A stretch of 64,000 nt of DNA, taken from Bacillaceae bacterium (GTDB lineage: Bacteria; Bacillota; Bacilli; JACDOE01). The stretch is from contig JACDOE010000001.1 of assembly GCA_017656255.1 (NCBI GenBank), positions 933,205-997,204 of the forward strand, written 5' to 3'. Numbering within the stretch: position 1 is the stretch's first letter; each line of letters begins with the position of its first letter. Both the position numbers and the translations under genes were made by a program. This document shows positions 1 to 8,739 of the stretch, piece by piece. A model generated the notes under the pieces. The model was not told the DNA's origin. It was given only the letters and a program-made list of their open reading frames with translations, and did not search any database.

Positions 1-612
1 AAGGTGAGCACCCAGCTCATCCAGAACGCCGCGAATCGGTACTACGGCATGTCCATCCACCATTTTTAACGGATCTCTCAAAACGTTAATTTTATGGGTT
101 CCTCCGTCACGGCCAACAACGACCCGGGTATTATCCAGATACAGAATAACTTTACGGTTTTCTTTAGAATCATCAATTTTTAAGTCCGCATCCGATTCTT
201 TCCGTAAATTTGTCGGAGCCAATGAATCTATTCTTCCAGAGGCAGACTCAACCAGTTCCTGATTTTCCTCATCCCAGATAAAAGAGTGTTTATACAGAAC
301 CCCTGACGCTCCGCGAACGACCCATTCAATGTACTGGTCTTCTTCCTTTTCAAATTTAAAGGAAACTGTTTCGCCGCCCGTCCCGGAATAAATCTGGTCA
401 ACCCCGTGGTAAAATTCAATCACATATTTGTCTTTCTCGATACCTACCAGGTCAACCTCAAACACCCCTTGATTTAATTTTGCACTGTTAATTTCAGCCA
501 TCTCTAAAACCTGCCGGGCAAAATTGGTCTGATCTTCAGCAAAAGAAACCCCAGTAAGCAACAGGCAAAAACAAAGTGAACCGAACAACCCGGTCCGAAT
601 TCGTTGATTCAA
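1..612 (-). CDS. secreted protein with copper-amine-oxidase-N-like domain, partial
   Basis: Open frame from a TTG start at 612 to the left window edge without a stop (204 codons seen). The start is chosen because a GGAGGAG site lies just upstream and the frame opens with a short basic segment, a hydrophobic stretch (LCFCLLLTGVSFA) and a likely signal-peptidase site. Near the edge the protein reads VVPIRGVLDELGA, the hallmark of the Cu_amine_oxidN1 (stalk) domain found in many secreted Firmicutes proteins; that domain does not imply copper chemistry. It is the last visible gene of the Tad pilus operon, about 22 bp after the TadE-like gene, so a role in the pilus or cell surface is inferred only. 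The C-terminus lies outside the window. Confidence 0.8.
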   Translation of the reverse strand, partial: MNQRIRTGLFGSLCFCLLLTGVSFAEDQTNFARQVLEMAEINSAKLNQGVFEVDLVGIEKDKYVIEFYHGVDQIYSGTGGETVSFKFEKEEDQYIEWVVRGASGVLYKHSFIWDEENQELVESASGRIDSLAPTNLRKESDADLKIDDSKENRKVILYLDNTRVVVGRDGGTHKINVLRDPLKMVDGHAVVPIRGVLDELGAHL

Positions 613-634
613 CCACTCCTCCTCCAATCAGATG

Positions 635-1201
635 CTAGAATAGATCATTTTCAATGTTACTCAACATATCAATATCCAGATTGACAGTTTCTCCAAAGAG
701 ACGAAACAAGGTTCTGACATTAACATTTATTCGGGAATATACTGATACCCTGTCTACCAACATGCCGTTTGGAGCTTCAACTGGAAGATCCTCAGATAAA
801 TAAACATCAAATCGTTCAATCCGAACAGGACCTTCTATAATACTTGTATCGGTATTTATAGGAGTTAAAATAAATGGGTTTAATTCCATGTTATAGGATA
901 AATATTTTTCAAAAGTCGCCCGACCCCGCCTGAGTCCTTCCATTCTGGGTTCATCTTTTCTATGTAAACGATAGGTTCCGTAGGCCAGCCCTTCTCGGTC
1001 CATATCTTTCCAGACAGCCATATTGGCAAAATCCAGGTCGTTTTTGACATGATGGACGGCCATATACAAATGAGCTATTTCAATTAACAAAAAGATCATC
1101 AAGCTTAAACCCAGGAGCAGGAAAACACCTAAAATGGCATTTCCGGTTCCCCGTCGATCTTTCATTAATTTTGCAATACCCCGATTATTTGAAATACTCA
1201 C
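635..1201 (-). CDS. TadE-like pseudopilin
   Basis: A 188-aa protein with a short basic N-terminus (KDRRGTGNAILG) followed by one long hydrophobic helix at about residues 22-46 and a soluble C-terminal domain. This is the architecture of TadE/TadG-type minor pseudopilins that sit in the membrane and prime or anchor Flp pili. The start at 1201 has AGGAG upstream and overlaps the end of the preceding gene by 17 bp, which fits translational coupling. The soluble part gives no recognisable catalytic motif. Function is inferred from architecture and its place among tad genes. Confidence 0.65.
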   Translation of the reverse strand: MSISNNRGIAKLMKDRRGTGNAILGVFLLLGLSLMIFLLIEIAHLYMAVHHVKNDLDFANMAVWKDMDREGLAYGTYRLHRKDEPRMEGLRRGRATFEKYLSYNMELNPFILTPINTDTSIIEGPVRIERFDVYLSEDLPVEAPNGMLVDRVSVYSRINVNVRTLFRLFGETVNLDIDMLSNIENDLF

Positions 1202-1619
1202 GACTCACCGAACTCCTGCTTAACTCAATTTCAAACGGTTCCGAAAATGAAGAAAGAACCATTTGTTTTAACTGATAATCTGTATAATCCGTTTGATACA
1301 AAATTGTTAATTCCACTGTATTCCCATACTGAACAGGATAAGGCGTAGCACTTGAAATATGGATTCCAGACATATCAAAGTTAAATGCATTCAATCTATT
1401 TTCAATTTCCTGTTTTATTTCCGGCGTTAATCCTCCACTGGCTTCCATCTTCAGCAGAGCGGAACGATGAACATTTTCCAGGATCAACTCTTGAAAGATT
1501 ATTTTCACAGGTTGATAGAACTGGAGCAGGATAAACATTAATAGAAGAAATGTTGCTGCAAATGTAATCGCTTCAGCTGCCCCCCGGTGATCCTGCTTCC
1601 ACAATTTTATTAATCTCAT
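1185..1619 (-). CDS. TadE-like pseudopilin
   Basis: The longer open frame has an upstream extension without ribosome binding signal. ATG at 1619 is preferred because AAAGGTGGG precedes it and its ATGA overlaps the stop of the prepilin peptidase gene. The 144-aa product starts MRLIKLWKQDHRGAAEAI, then has a hydrophobic helix of about 20 residues (FAATFLLLMFILLQF) and a soluble tail. The RRG/HRG-A-E pattern before the helix is typical of TadE-family pseudopilins. It is probably a minor component of the Tad pilus made with the neighbouring 188-aa paralogue-like protein. Confidence 0.68.
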   Translation of the reverse strand: MRLIKLWKQDHRGAAEAITFAATFLLLMFILLQFYQPVKIIFQELILENVHRSALLKMEASGGLTPEIKQEIENRLNAFNFDMSGIHISSATPYPVQYGNTVELTILYQTDYTDYQLKQMVLSSFSEPFEIELSRSSVSREYFK

Positions 1620-2032
1620 GTGATCCCACCTTTTATTGGCCAGAGTATTTGAAGAAAAACCCCTCCTAAAAATGCGGGAGCATAGGGAACTTCCGGCTTC
1701 AGATCCCGTTCCTTCAACATATACAGTAAAAAGAGCGGCAGGCTGCATATCAAACTATAGACAAACATGTAAAACGTCCAGTCTCCTCCCATCAGTGCTC
1801 CCGCAGCCATAAGAAACTTTGAATCTCCCCCGCCCAGGGTTCTGGTTTGCCACAGAAAAAAAGAAAACAGTGCCATCAAGATAAAACCTACCAGCCAGAA
1901 CGAAGAAAAATGAAATAGGTGAAAACCACAACCTGCAAGGATTCCTCCAAACGTAAGCCAGTTCGGAATGACCCTGGACCTTAAATCAGTTGCCACCGCG
2001 ATGAAAACCATCAATAACAGTACATAGACCAT
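1616..2032 (-). CDS. prepilin peptidase TadV/CpaA (A24 family)
   Basis: A 138-aa polytopic membrane protease. The two catalytic aspartates of A24 prepilin peptidases are visible: D16 in ATDLRSRVIPNWLT and D70 in LGGGDSKFL. It lacks the N-terminal methylase domain of full-size PilD, as is normal for the short TadV/CpaA class. It should cleave the Flp prepilin after glycine and probably also the pseudopilins. The gene lies directly after the small Flp gene and overlaps the next gene by 4 bp. Confidence 0.9.
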   Translation of the reverse strand: MVYVLLLMVFIAVATDLRSRVIPNWLTFGGILAGCGFHLFHFSSFWLVGFILMALFSFFLWQTRTLGGGDSKFLMAAGALMGGDWTFYMFVYSLICSLPLFLLYMLKERDLKPEVPYAPAFLGGVFLQILWPIKGGIT

Positions 2033-2034
2033 GA

Positions 2035-2208
2035 TTATTGAATCTGATTGATTAATTGGCTCTTGACATAATCGAAAACATTGCCGATGGCGTCCCCCAG
2101 ATTGTCCAGGTTTGAGAAGATAGCCAGTGCGATAAAAGCAACAATGGCAACCGTCTCAATAGACGGGGTGCCCTTAACTTCCTTTAAAAAATGTATCATC
2201 GTTTTCAT
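2035..2208 (-). CDS. Flp-type small pilin
   Basis: A 57-aa open frame starting at ATG 2208, preceded by AAGGAGAGATG, and ending 2 bp before the prepilin peptidase start. The sequence has a short basic leader ending VKG, then TPSIETVAIVAFIALAIF. Glycine at -1 and glutamate at +5 relative to the likely cleavage point are the type IVb/Flp pilin signature, followed by a hydrophobic helix and a short charged tail. It lacks the usual tyrosine after the glutamate (E-T rather than E-Y). This is the probable major pilus subunit of the locus. Confidence 0.85.
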   Translation of the reverse strand: MKTMIHFLKEVKGTPSIETVAIVAFIALAIFSNLDNLGDAIGNVFDYVKSQLINQIQ

Positions 2209-2223
2209 TTGACATCTCTCCTT

Positions 2224-3051
2224 TTATAAAAATAATTTTCCCTGATAAACAATGAATAGAATCATCGGAACGACGGTAAGAAGTAAAATATTGATCACCA
2301 TTCCGACCGTGACTAACGGTAAAAAATGCGTGCGATTCCGTGTTCCTTTTTTGGTTTTAAATTGAGCGTAACGTTTCAAAATCTCTTCCTGCTTTTCGAG
2401 CATTTCGATCGCTTTTCCGGAACGTTCGCCCTGTTTAAGAGCCAGACAAAAATGGTCAACCTCAGTTAAATTAATCCTTCTTGAAAAATCATCCAGACAC
2501 ACATTTATTTTTCCTTCGATTTGATATCGTGCTGTCAGTCTAACTACTTCAGACTGAAGCGGGCCTTTCAATTTATGAGAAATCATGACCAGTGTCTCGG
2601 ATAAAGGGACATTTGAACGTAACAAACGTGCAACCGTCTCGATCAGATAGGGTAGTTCTTTAAGAATTTTTTGTTGTCGGGTACGCATTTTAAAGTAAAG
2701 AAACAGATCCAGACTGAAAAAACCCAAAATAATATAAAATGAAACGGCTATCCATCCTTTCTGAAAGGCAAATAGAAAATAAAACAGGAATAGTATGACG
2801 AACTTTAATCTCAGGTATTTCTCAAAATTCAACCGATCAGATTCCCCGGCATTTAAAATCAGTTTTTCAATAATCTCTTTTCTGGGCCACAATCGCTCAA
2901 GTCTCGATATCCAGTTACCTGCTGCAGAGAATCGGGGCTGGTACCATGGATATCTCTTTAACCGTCTATTCCTTCTTACAATTGAATTTATAAACTCGTA
3001 AAGAATGAGACTTGTCGAAACAAACAAAACAGATAAAAGACCCGAAATCAT
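2224..3051 (-). CDS. tadC: Tad inner-membrane platform protein TadC-like
   Basis: About 275 residues with hydrophobic segments near the N-terminus, around residue 90-125 and at the extreme C-terminus, and a type II secretion F domain between them (LPYLIETVARLLRSN, then QGERSGKAIEML). In Tad systems TadB and TadC form the inner-membrane platform above the ATPase. A GTG three codons upstream is possible, but ATG 3051 is better placed after AAGGTG. It follows TadB by a few bases and precedes the Flp pilin. Confidence 0.8.
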   Translation of the reverse strand: MISGLLSVLFVSTSLILYEFINSIVRRNRRLKRYPWYQPRFSAAGNWISRLERLWPRKEIIEKLILNAGESDRLNFEKYLRLKFVILFLFYFLFAFQKGWIAVSFYIILGFFSLDLFLYFKMRTRQQKILKELPYLIETVARLLRSNVPLSETLVMISHKLKGPLQSEVVRLTARYQIEGKINVCLDDFSRRINLTEVDHFCLALKQGERSGKAIEMLEKQEEILKRYAQFKTKKGTRNRTHFLPLVTVGMVINILLLTVVPMILFIVYQGKLFL

Positions 3052-3073
3052 CCCTTGCACCTTCCCACCCCCA

Positions 3074-4006
3074 TTAATCTCCTTCCATCCGTTTCATCCT
3101 TTTTAGCAGGAAGAAAACAATCATGGTAATAACCAACATCATGACCACGGCGACCTTTCCCGCAAACGTTGTGACCAGCAGATTCATCGCCACCGGTTGG
3201 ACTTTTACCATCGAAAAAATCAAAAATACGAATACAGCAAACAAAAAGTAGGAAACTTGAGAGATGGCTGTCACTTCTCCCTGGCGCTCCAGCCTGTTGA
3301 ACTCATGTTCAAAAGATTGATGAATGTAGGAAGAAAGAACTTTATTAAAGTCACCACCATAATGAACCTGAGTTTCTAGGTCGGTGAAAAAATCTGCAAG
3401 TAACCGGTTCTCAATCTTGAGTTTCATATTCTGAAAAATCTCAGAAACGGGAAATCCGTATTTTATTTGATCGTTCATCTGAGAGAGTATTCCTTTTAAA
3501 GGTTCTTTCACATTCTCTGAACACTCTGCAATGGCAACAAGGGGATCACGACTGTTTTGATAAAAATTTGATAGCGTCATGAAAAAGTAGGGTATCTGTT
3601 TCCTTAACTTCCTGTCACGGTAAGATTTCTCCCAGTTAAGCAAAAATACAGGTATTTGATACCCCACGATGAAAAGAAGCAAGGACGCAGCAGGGTTATC
3701 CAGAATCAGAAATGCTCCGGTTCCGGTTATGAGTCCGGTCAGTACACAGATCATTATGAACACGTATTTGTTCAATTTCTGCTTCACACCATAATTTTGA
3801 CCTTTTTGTTCAAGGCGGTGATCCAGATGACGAAAATAATCCTGAACCTTCGGATTCTTCATCAGCAGAATTTCGGTTTTTCTTCCAAATTCTCGAATAA
3901 AGCGAGGGGAAACTCTTTTTCGGAATGACAGACATTGATAGAGTGTAAAACCAATACTTAATCCCAGAAGGATCCACCCCAACCCTTTTAGATCAACGTA
4001 GATCAT
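3074..4006 (-). CDS. tadB: Tad inner-membrane platform protein TadB-like
   Basis: A 310-aa membrane protein with an N-terminal helix, a central pair of helices (about 85-125) and C-terminal helices (about 245-305). The intervening cytoplasmic F domain reads KQIPYFFMTLSNFYQNS and later FFTDLETQVHYGGDFNKVL, as in GspF/TadB proteins. Its ATG overlaps the stop of the TadA gene (ATGA), indicating coupling. It should form the pilus assembly platform with TadC and the ATPase. Confidence 0.82.
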   Translation of the reverse strand: MIYVDLKGLGWILLGLSIGFTLYQCLSFRKRVSPRFIREFGRKTEILLMKNPKVQDYFRHLDHRLEQKGQNYGVKQKLNKYVFIMICVLTGLITGTGAFLILDNPAASLLLFIVGYQIPVFLLNWEKSYRDRKLRKQIPYFFMTLSNFYQNSRDPLVAIAECSENVKEPLKGILSQMNDQIKYGFPVSEIFQNMKLKIENRLLADFFTDLETQVHYGGDFNKVLSSYIHQSFEHEFNRLERQGEVTAISQVSYFLFAVFVFLIFSMVKVQPVAMNLLVTTFAGKVAVVMMLVITMIVFFLLKRMKRMEGD

Positions 4007-5310
4007 CGCAAGTGGACAGCCTTTCTAAACGCCATTTTTTCCTGCAAGGATCCAGATGGTAACATTTTTTCATATTTTTCTCTCCCACTGTGTGAATCAA
4101 TTTTCCATTTCCAGATCGTTCGGGCTTTTATCCTGGATTGGGCCGGATCATAACCACTTACTTCTGCTACTTCAACCACCCTGTGATTAACAATGTGTAT
4201 CACCAGATCCACTGAATCAGATACCATGGTCATCAATTGTGCCGGCTTGAGAGGGGTGTCCGCATACAGCATCAAAAAAGATAATTGAGTTAAAGCTGAC
4301 TCGACGTTATTGGCATGTATGGTTGTTAAACCTCCATCATGTCCCGTTCCAAAAGCCCTGATCAAATTCAAAGCTTCTTTTCCACGTAATTCCCCCAGGA
4401 TGATACGCCGCGGGGCCATGCGCATCGCATTTTTAACCAGATCATCCATTGAAATCTGCCTTTCGTTTTGCTCGGACCCCTTAAGCGTCTCCAGTGACAC
4501 AATATTTCGATGCCAGATCTGCAACTCTTCCTCTTCTTCAATCACAACCAGCCGTTCCAGCGGATGAATATATTCAGTTAGCCCCCTTAACAAAGTGGTT
4601 TTTCCCGAACCTGTCGGCCCCGATATCAAAATGTTTAATCTTGAATCTACATATCTTCCAATTTCACTGGCCAGTTCTTCCGTTAATGTCTTTTTCTGAA
4701 TCAGTTCCTTCATCGTCAACTCCCCGTGTTGATGTTTCCTTATTGTAAAATAGGGAGTTTTGACCACAGGCCGTATTGCTCCGTTAATACGCAATTGATA
4801 ACGGGAATCTCTCGTATCCACAATCGGATTTCTGCGATTTACCTGCGACTTCACCCGGGTTACGATCGAACGAAAATATTCTTCAACCTCCCACTCATCT
4901 TTGAAACGGATTTGAACCGGGATATCCTTTCCACCGGCCACTCGTTTCAAAATATTGTCGTGACCATTGACAAAAATATCTGTTACTAACGGATCATCAA
5001 TTAAAAATTGCAGGATCCCATACCCAAACACTTTTTCCAAAAAAATTTTTCTGATCGTATCCGGTTTAACATAATGGGGAAGTTGCCTCTGATACAGGAG
5101 ATGATCCACTTTTTCTTTCATGACCCCTTCGGACAGTTCTCCTGCATAAACCTGATGAATCAATTGGGGATAATCCATGGAAAGGGATGTGATCAATTGA
5201 TCCACGATTTCCATCATTTGCGGATTCATATAATGGGAATTTGATAAATTGACATAAAACGGGCCATCCGTCACGCTTTCCGGATGATTGAACATGTTGA
5301 TAACCTGCAC
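4003..5310 (-). CDS. tadA: Tad pilus assembly ATPase TadA/CpaF
   Basis: A 435-aa secretion ATPase of the GspE/VirB11 superfamily. Walker A is GPTGSGKTT at about 231-239; the Walker B region is MRMAPRRIILGELRG (about 297-309); the histidine box GTGHDGGLTTIHAN follows. The N-terminal half carries the CpaF-specific domain (LIDDPLVTDIFVNG). Translation starts at GTG 5310, with AGGAGG seven bases upstream. It powers pilin polymerisation from the cytoplasmic side of the TadB/TadC platform. Confidence 0.93.
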   Translation of the reverse strand: MQVINMFNHPESVTDGPFYVNLSNSHYMNPQMMEIVDQLITSLSMDYPQLIHQVYAGELSEGVMKEKVDHLLYQRQLPHYVKPDTIRKIFLEKVFGYGILQFLIDDPLVTDIFVNGHDNILKRVAGGKDIPVQIRFKDEWEVEEYFRSIVTRVKSQVNRRNPIVDTRDSRYQLRINGAIRPVVKTPYFTIRKHQHGELTMKELIQKKTLTEELASEIGRYVDSRLNILISGPTGSGKTTLLRGLTEYIHPLERLVVIEEEEELQIWHRNIVSLETLKGSEQNERQISMDDLVKNAMRMAPRRIILGELRGKEALNLIRAFGTGHDGGLTTIHANNVESALTQLSFLMLYADTPLKPAQLMTMVSDSVDLVIHIVNHRVVEVAEVSGYDPAQSRIKARTIWKWKIDSHSGREKYEKMLPSGSLQEKMAFRKAVHLR

Positions 5311-5321
5311 TTTTGCACCTC

Positions 5322-6431
5322 CTATCCTGTTTTCTTAAGAGGCCAGAACCTTCTGGCTGAATCGATGTCAACAACTGATTGGAAACCCAGTAACTCAAGA
5401 AGCGAATTAAGCGGGGATTCCGAACGGATGTCGTGACCCTGAATGATTTCTGTCAAAGCACCTTCGCTAAGCGTTGCCACCACTTTATGATCCAGGAACT
5501 TTTCAACCTGGGAGACAGGTAAAGAGAGAGAACCTGTATTTTGTAGCAGGATGAAATGGATTCTGGTATCGATCTGATTTTTCTGCAACCAGTCCAAAAA
5601 CCTGATGATAATATCAACATGGTGTGTTAATGGGTGAAAAGGGATAATCAGATCAGTTGCATGAATGAACGCGTACCATGACGGAGCAAACTGAGGATAG
5701 GAAGGAATGTCCGTGATGATTGTCTGTTCTTTGGGCAGGGATTGAAGCCATTTCCAGACCTCCTCAATTTCAGTCGCTCTCCATTTTTCTACATCTACCC
5801 AGTCAAGCTCAGCCGGTAAGATACGTAACATCCCTTTTTGATACTGATAGGTTTCAAGGTTTGATATTGATTTCCCATGCCGTAGATCATGGAGTAGTGC
5901 ATTGATTCCTTTTCTTGAATCAGGCCGAAGCGAAAAATAGGACGAAAATGAGGCCGTAAACGGGTTCCATTCTATCAGGTTAACCTCTTTTTCCCGTCCG
6001 ATTTTCATAGCCAGGTGACAAGCGATCAAAGATTTCCCTACCCCTCCCAGAGGACTGAAAACACAGAGGTTTTGAGGTGTGGCATGATCAAGATCATACA
6101 GATTTAAGTGCTTTTTGCATTCTGAAATACGGGTCCTGCCGTTTCTGATCACGGGAATGTTTCGTTCCTCAACGGCACGTTTCACCTCATCCGATGATGC
6201 CGAATCATCAAGCAGGACGGCAACATGAATCCCCTGCTCAAGATAAGAAGTTAGATGATCCAGATCTCTGATGACGGTAAAATCAGCCCGGTTTTGCGCA
6301 ATATACAGAATCGACGAAGACGGATCCGGTTGATCGGGCACATTTTCCATTAAAATGATTTGCTCCGGATCCAGCCATTTGCTTAAATCCTGATACACGC
6401 TAGCAACGAGGCTAACAACATAACATTTCAT
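5322..6431 (-). CDS. TadZ/CpaE-like MinD-family ATPase
   Basis: A 369-aa protein with a receiver-like N-terminal region (about 1-105) and a MinD/ParA-type P-loop domain. The deviant Walker A reads SPLGGVGKS at about 126-134: the catalytic GKS is kept, but the signature lysine before GG is replaced by leucine. TadZ/CpaE proteins position the Tad machine, often at the pole. The ATG has AGGAGG upstream. A second, more degenerate paralogue is encoded at 7102-8436. Confidence 0.8.
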   Translation of the reverse strand: MKCYVVSLVASVYQDLSKWLDPEQIILMENVPDQPDPSSSILYIAQNRADFTVIRDLDHLTSYLEQGIHVAVLLDDSASSDEVKRAVEERNIPVIRNGRTRISECKKHLNLYDLDHATPQNLCVFSPLGGVGKSLIACHLAMKIGREKEVNLIEWNPFTASFSSYFSLRPDSRKGINALLHDLRHGKSISNLETYQYQKGMLRILPAELDWVDVEKWRATEIEEVWKWLQSLPKEQTIITDIPSYPQFAPSWYAFIHATDLIIPFHPLTHHVDIIIRFLDWLQKNQIDTRIHFILLQNTGSLSLPVSQVEKFLDHKVVATLSEGALTEIIQGHDIRSESPLNSLLELLGFQSVVDIDSARRFWPLKKTG

Positions 6432-6450
6432 CCATTTATCCTCCTGTCAC

Positions 6451-7095
6451 TCAATCGGTAATCTCTCGACTCAACAAACGAATAGTCCCGGCCTCCAGCG
6501 CATGGTTCAGTACCTCTCCCTGATCTGTTGAAACCTTTAATGTCAAGACCGCTGGAAGATGACTTTTTTCATCCAGTGGTTCCTCTTGCATAGGTTGATT
6601 ATCAATCGAAATCCCTCGATGGTTATAAATATCCACAATCTGCAGATCCTGAAGAATCAACTTGCTGACGCCAGTGTCCTGCTGTTTAAAATAGGCGATC
6701 ACGTCTACGTAATCCCCTTTACGGGGATACCCGCCAATACGATCTAAAGTGACGGGTACATTCATCGTGCGCTCACCTTTCCCGAGAGAAATAGGCTGGT
6801 TTATCCGCAGCTTTTCTTCCCTTATAATTTCTCCGGGTAAAATGTCTGACTTTGTCCATCCAGGTGGATCATGAATCTGAGTCAGCATGCCTTCGTGGTA
6901 ATTGGACTTTTTGATTTTTTTAGCTTTGAGACTATCCGGGTTAATGCTTGTATTCGCCTCAATGAACTGGTCAGCAACATAGACCTTAATCAGGTTCTGG
7001 TCTTCGGGTGCAGGTTGAACAAGATAGAACAGCAATCCGGTTGACAGGGATGCTCCCAGCAAAGCCAGTAAAACGCGGTATTTTTTCTGTAAAAT
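6451..7095 (-). CDS. Flp pilus assembly protein CpaB/RcpC (SAF domain)
   Basis: Type II membrane protein: basic N-terminus, a transmembrane helix, then an SAF/RcpC region (ANTSINPDSLKAKKI, ILPGEIIREEKL, VPVTLDRIGGYPRKGDYVDVI). CpaB/RcpC proteins sit outside the membrane in the Tad complex. The only canonical start with the rest of the frame is TTG 7062, inside the transmembrane segment and without a ribosome site. An ATT codon at 7095 sits six bases after AAGGTGA and restores a normal KKYRVLLALLGA leader, so I place the start there. If TTG is used the gene ends at 7062. Confidence 0.75.
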   Translation of the reverse strand: MLQKKYRVLLALLGASLSTGLLFYLVQPAPEDQNLIKVYVADQFIEANTSINPDSLKAKKIKKSNYHEGMLTQIHDPPGWTKSDILPGEIIREEKLRINQPISLGKGERTMNVPVTLDRIGGYPRKGDYVDVIAYFKQQDTGVSKLILQDLQIVDIYNHRGISIDNQPMQEEPLDEKSHLPAVLTLKVSTDQGEVLNHALEAGTIRLLSREITD

Positions 7096-7101
7096 TTTAT
7101 A

Positions 7102-8436
7102 TCACCTTACTTTTCTAAAAATAGCTTGAAAAAGATTGACCGGGCCTTTATCAATAAATTGATCGACAATAGATTGTGGCAGTATCTGTTTTGACAAAGG
7201 AATAAACGCTTCTTTTAATTTTTCTTTCAAACCAGGATAGTCCCATGCCATTTTCCCCTTCCATAGAGCCAGGTTGTTTTCATGACCCAGTTCCGGAATC
7301 AATGATATGACAGGGATTTTAACCGGTTCATTTTTCTCCCGGTTCCAGATCTCCGCCCATTCCGTGATCATACTTTTATCTGCCTCATCAAACCATCTGT
7401 TGACAATAAAAGAAAGTTTCTGATCCAGCCGATCATAAACGGGTTGTAATCGAGATATGGCATCTGTTTTCTTCAACGGATCTGTATCAGTGATTAGCCA
7501 GACCATATCTGCTTCCATGAGCAAGTGTTCATGAACCGGTTTGTCCCATTCATTTGAAAGATCAACCAGTACAAGTGGCGTCTGTTTTACCTGACGTGTC
7601 AATTTCAAAGAATCTCTTTCCGTCCATGTTCGCTTCAATGGCTGGTTTCCTGCAGGTACCCATTTAACGCCAGATTGTTCCCAATCTGTCCCTTCTTTAA
7701 TTTTTTCTTCAGATTGTATTTGAAGCGCCCAGGGTACCCAGTCTTTCGGACTTTTTTCCGCGCCACCGAGATAGTCAAATAGAATGTTTTGCTCCATGAC
7801 AGGTTCATAAACGGACACTGGCAGGTTCTTCTCTCCAAGAAATCGAGCCAGATTAACTGTAATAAATGTTGTACCACTTGAAGGTGAAAGGTTTCCGATG
7901 ACGATAAATTTAGGTGGAAAAGACACAAATTCGACTTTTTTTGCCTGTTTTTTGTCTTTAATTTCAGTTCTGGATGGCACGCCTGTCAAATTTAAATCTT
8001 CGTTATATCCCTGTCTTAACAGTTCAACGACATGCTTGAAAGCGGGAGGGTTTTTAAGCAACCTGATCAGTTCCTCAGGTTGAAAAAACCCGTTCCAGAA
8101 GATATCCCAGATCCCTCTCTGGATTAAATGCTTTAAGAAAATATCTTCCTCACGTCGCCGGCATAAATAGATGATGCGTATCGGCTCTGATTGTAACCGC
8201 AGCTCCTCAATGATCTCAATCATTTCCCTGTCTCTTCTCTCAGGGCTTTGCAGCGGAATGTCGCCGGGCAGATTATCACTGATGATCAGGACATCAACCT
8301 GATTCTTCTGACATTGCGGAACAATGTGTGTCCGAATATAAACGGTTTTGACAACCTGACCAACAGGTGTCAGAATGTCATTTAACCAGTTGTCCAGTTC
8401 TTCATCCCCGGTTGCAAGTAAAATGTTGTGATTCAT
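7102..8436 (-). CDS. CpaE-like protein with degenerate P-loop
   Basis: A 444-aa protein with a receiver-like N-terminal domain (ILLATGDEELDNWL, then VDVLIISDNLPGD) and a MinD/CpaE-like C-terminal domain. The P-loop position reads GNLSPSSGTT at about 181-190: both lysines of the ParA/MinD motif are gone, so ATP hydrolysis is doubtful. The downstream VLVDLSNEWDKP and VWLITDTDP segments keep the family fold pattern. It overlaps the XRE gene by 4 bp and its stop lies within the ribosome site of cpaB. It is probably a structural or regulatory partner of the TadZ-like ATPase. Confidence 0.6.
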   Translation of the reverse strand: MNHNILLATGDEELDNWLNDILTPVGQVVKTVYIRTHIVPQCQKNQVDVLIISDNLPGDIPLQSPERRDREMIEIIEELRLQSEPIRIIYLCRRREEDIFLKHLIQRGIWDIFWNGFFQPEELIRLLKNPPAFKHVVELLRQGYNEDLNLTGVPSRTEIKDKKQAKKVEFVSFPPKFIVIGNLSPSSGTTFITVNLARFLGEKNLPVSVYEPVMEQNILFDYLGGAEKSPKDWVPWALQIQSEEKIKEGTDWEQSGVKWVPAGNQPLKRTWTERDSLKLTRQVKQTPLVLVDLSNEWDKPVHEHLLMEADMVWLITDTDPLKKTDAISRLQPVYDRLDQKLSFIVNRWFDEADKSMITEWAEIWNREKNEPVKIPVISLIPELGHENNLALWKGKMAWDYPGLKEKLKEAFIPLSKQILPQSIVDQFIDKGPVNLFQAIFRKVR

Positions 8437-8705
8437 CTCATATTTTCCCTGGCAGGAGCCAAAACCGATTTGTTTTTACCGGGAACGGGATGATATTTAT
8501 TCTTTAATTCTTTGACCAGTGTTCGCCTGATTTTCTCACTGCACGGCACCGTTCCGTTTTCAATTCTTGAAATGACACTGTTATGAACACCGGTTAAGTA
8601 GGCCAATTCCATTTGATTTAAATCCAGTTTTTTTCGAGCCAGCATCACCCATTCTGCATCGTTTTCAGGGACAAGGTAATACCAAACACCATGTTTTTCT
8701 TTCAT
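8433..8705 (-). CDS. XRE-family helix-turn-helix regulator
   Basis: A 90-aa protein starting at ATG 8705 after GAGGAGG; a TTG six codons upstream lies inside that ribosome site and is rejected. The helix-turn-helix spans about residues 21-60 (LARKKLDLNQMELAYLTGVH, then NSVISRIENG). No effector domain follows, only a basic tail. Its position inside the tad operon suggests local transcriptional control, but no operator can be assigned. Confidence 0.8.
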   Translation of the reverse strand: MKEKHGVWYYLVPENDAEWVMLARKKLDLNQMELAYLTGVHNSVISRIENGTVPCSEKIRRTLVKELKNKYHPVPGKNKSVLAPARENMR

Positions 8706-8739
8706 TTTCTTTTTCCTCCTCAACTCAAGTTAAATCAGA

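Noticed and set aside
1620-1748. N-terminal extension of the 144-aa TadE-like protein
   Set aside because: Runs inside the prepilin peptidase gene in another frame; the inner ATG has the ribosome site and coupling overlap.
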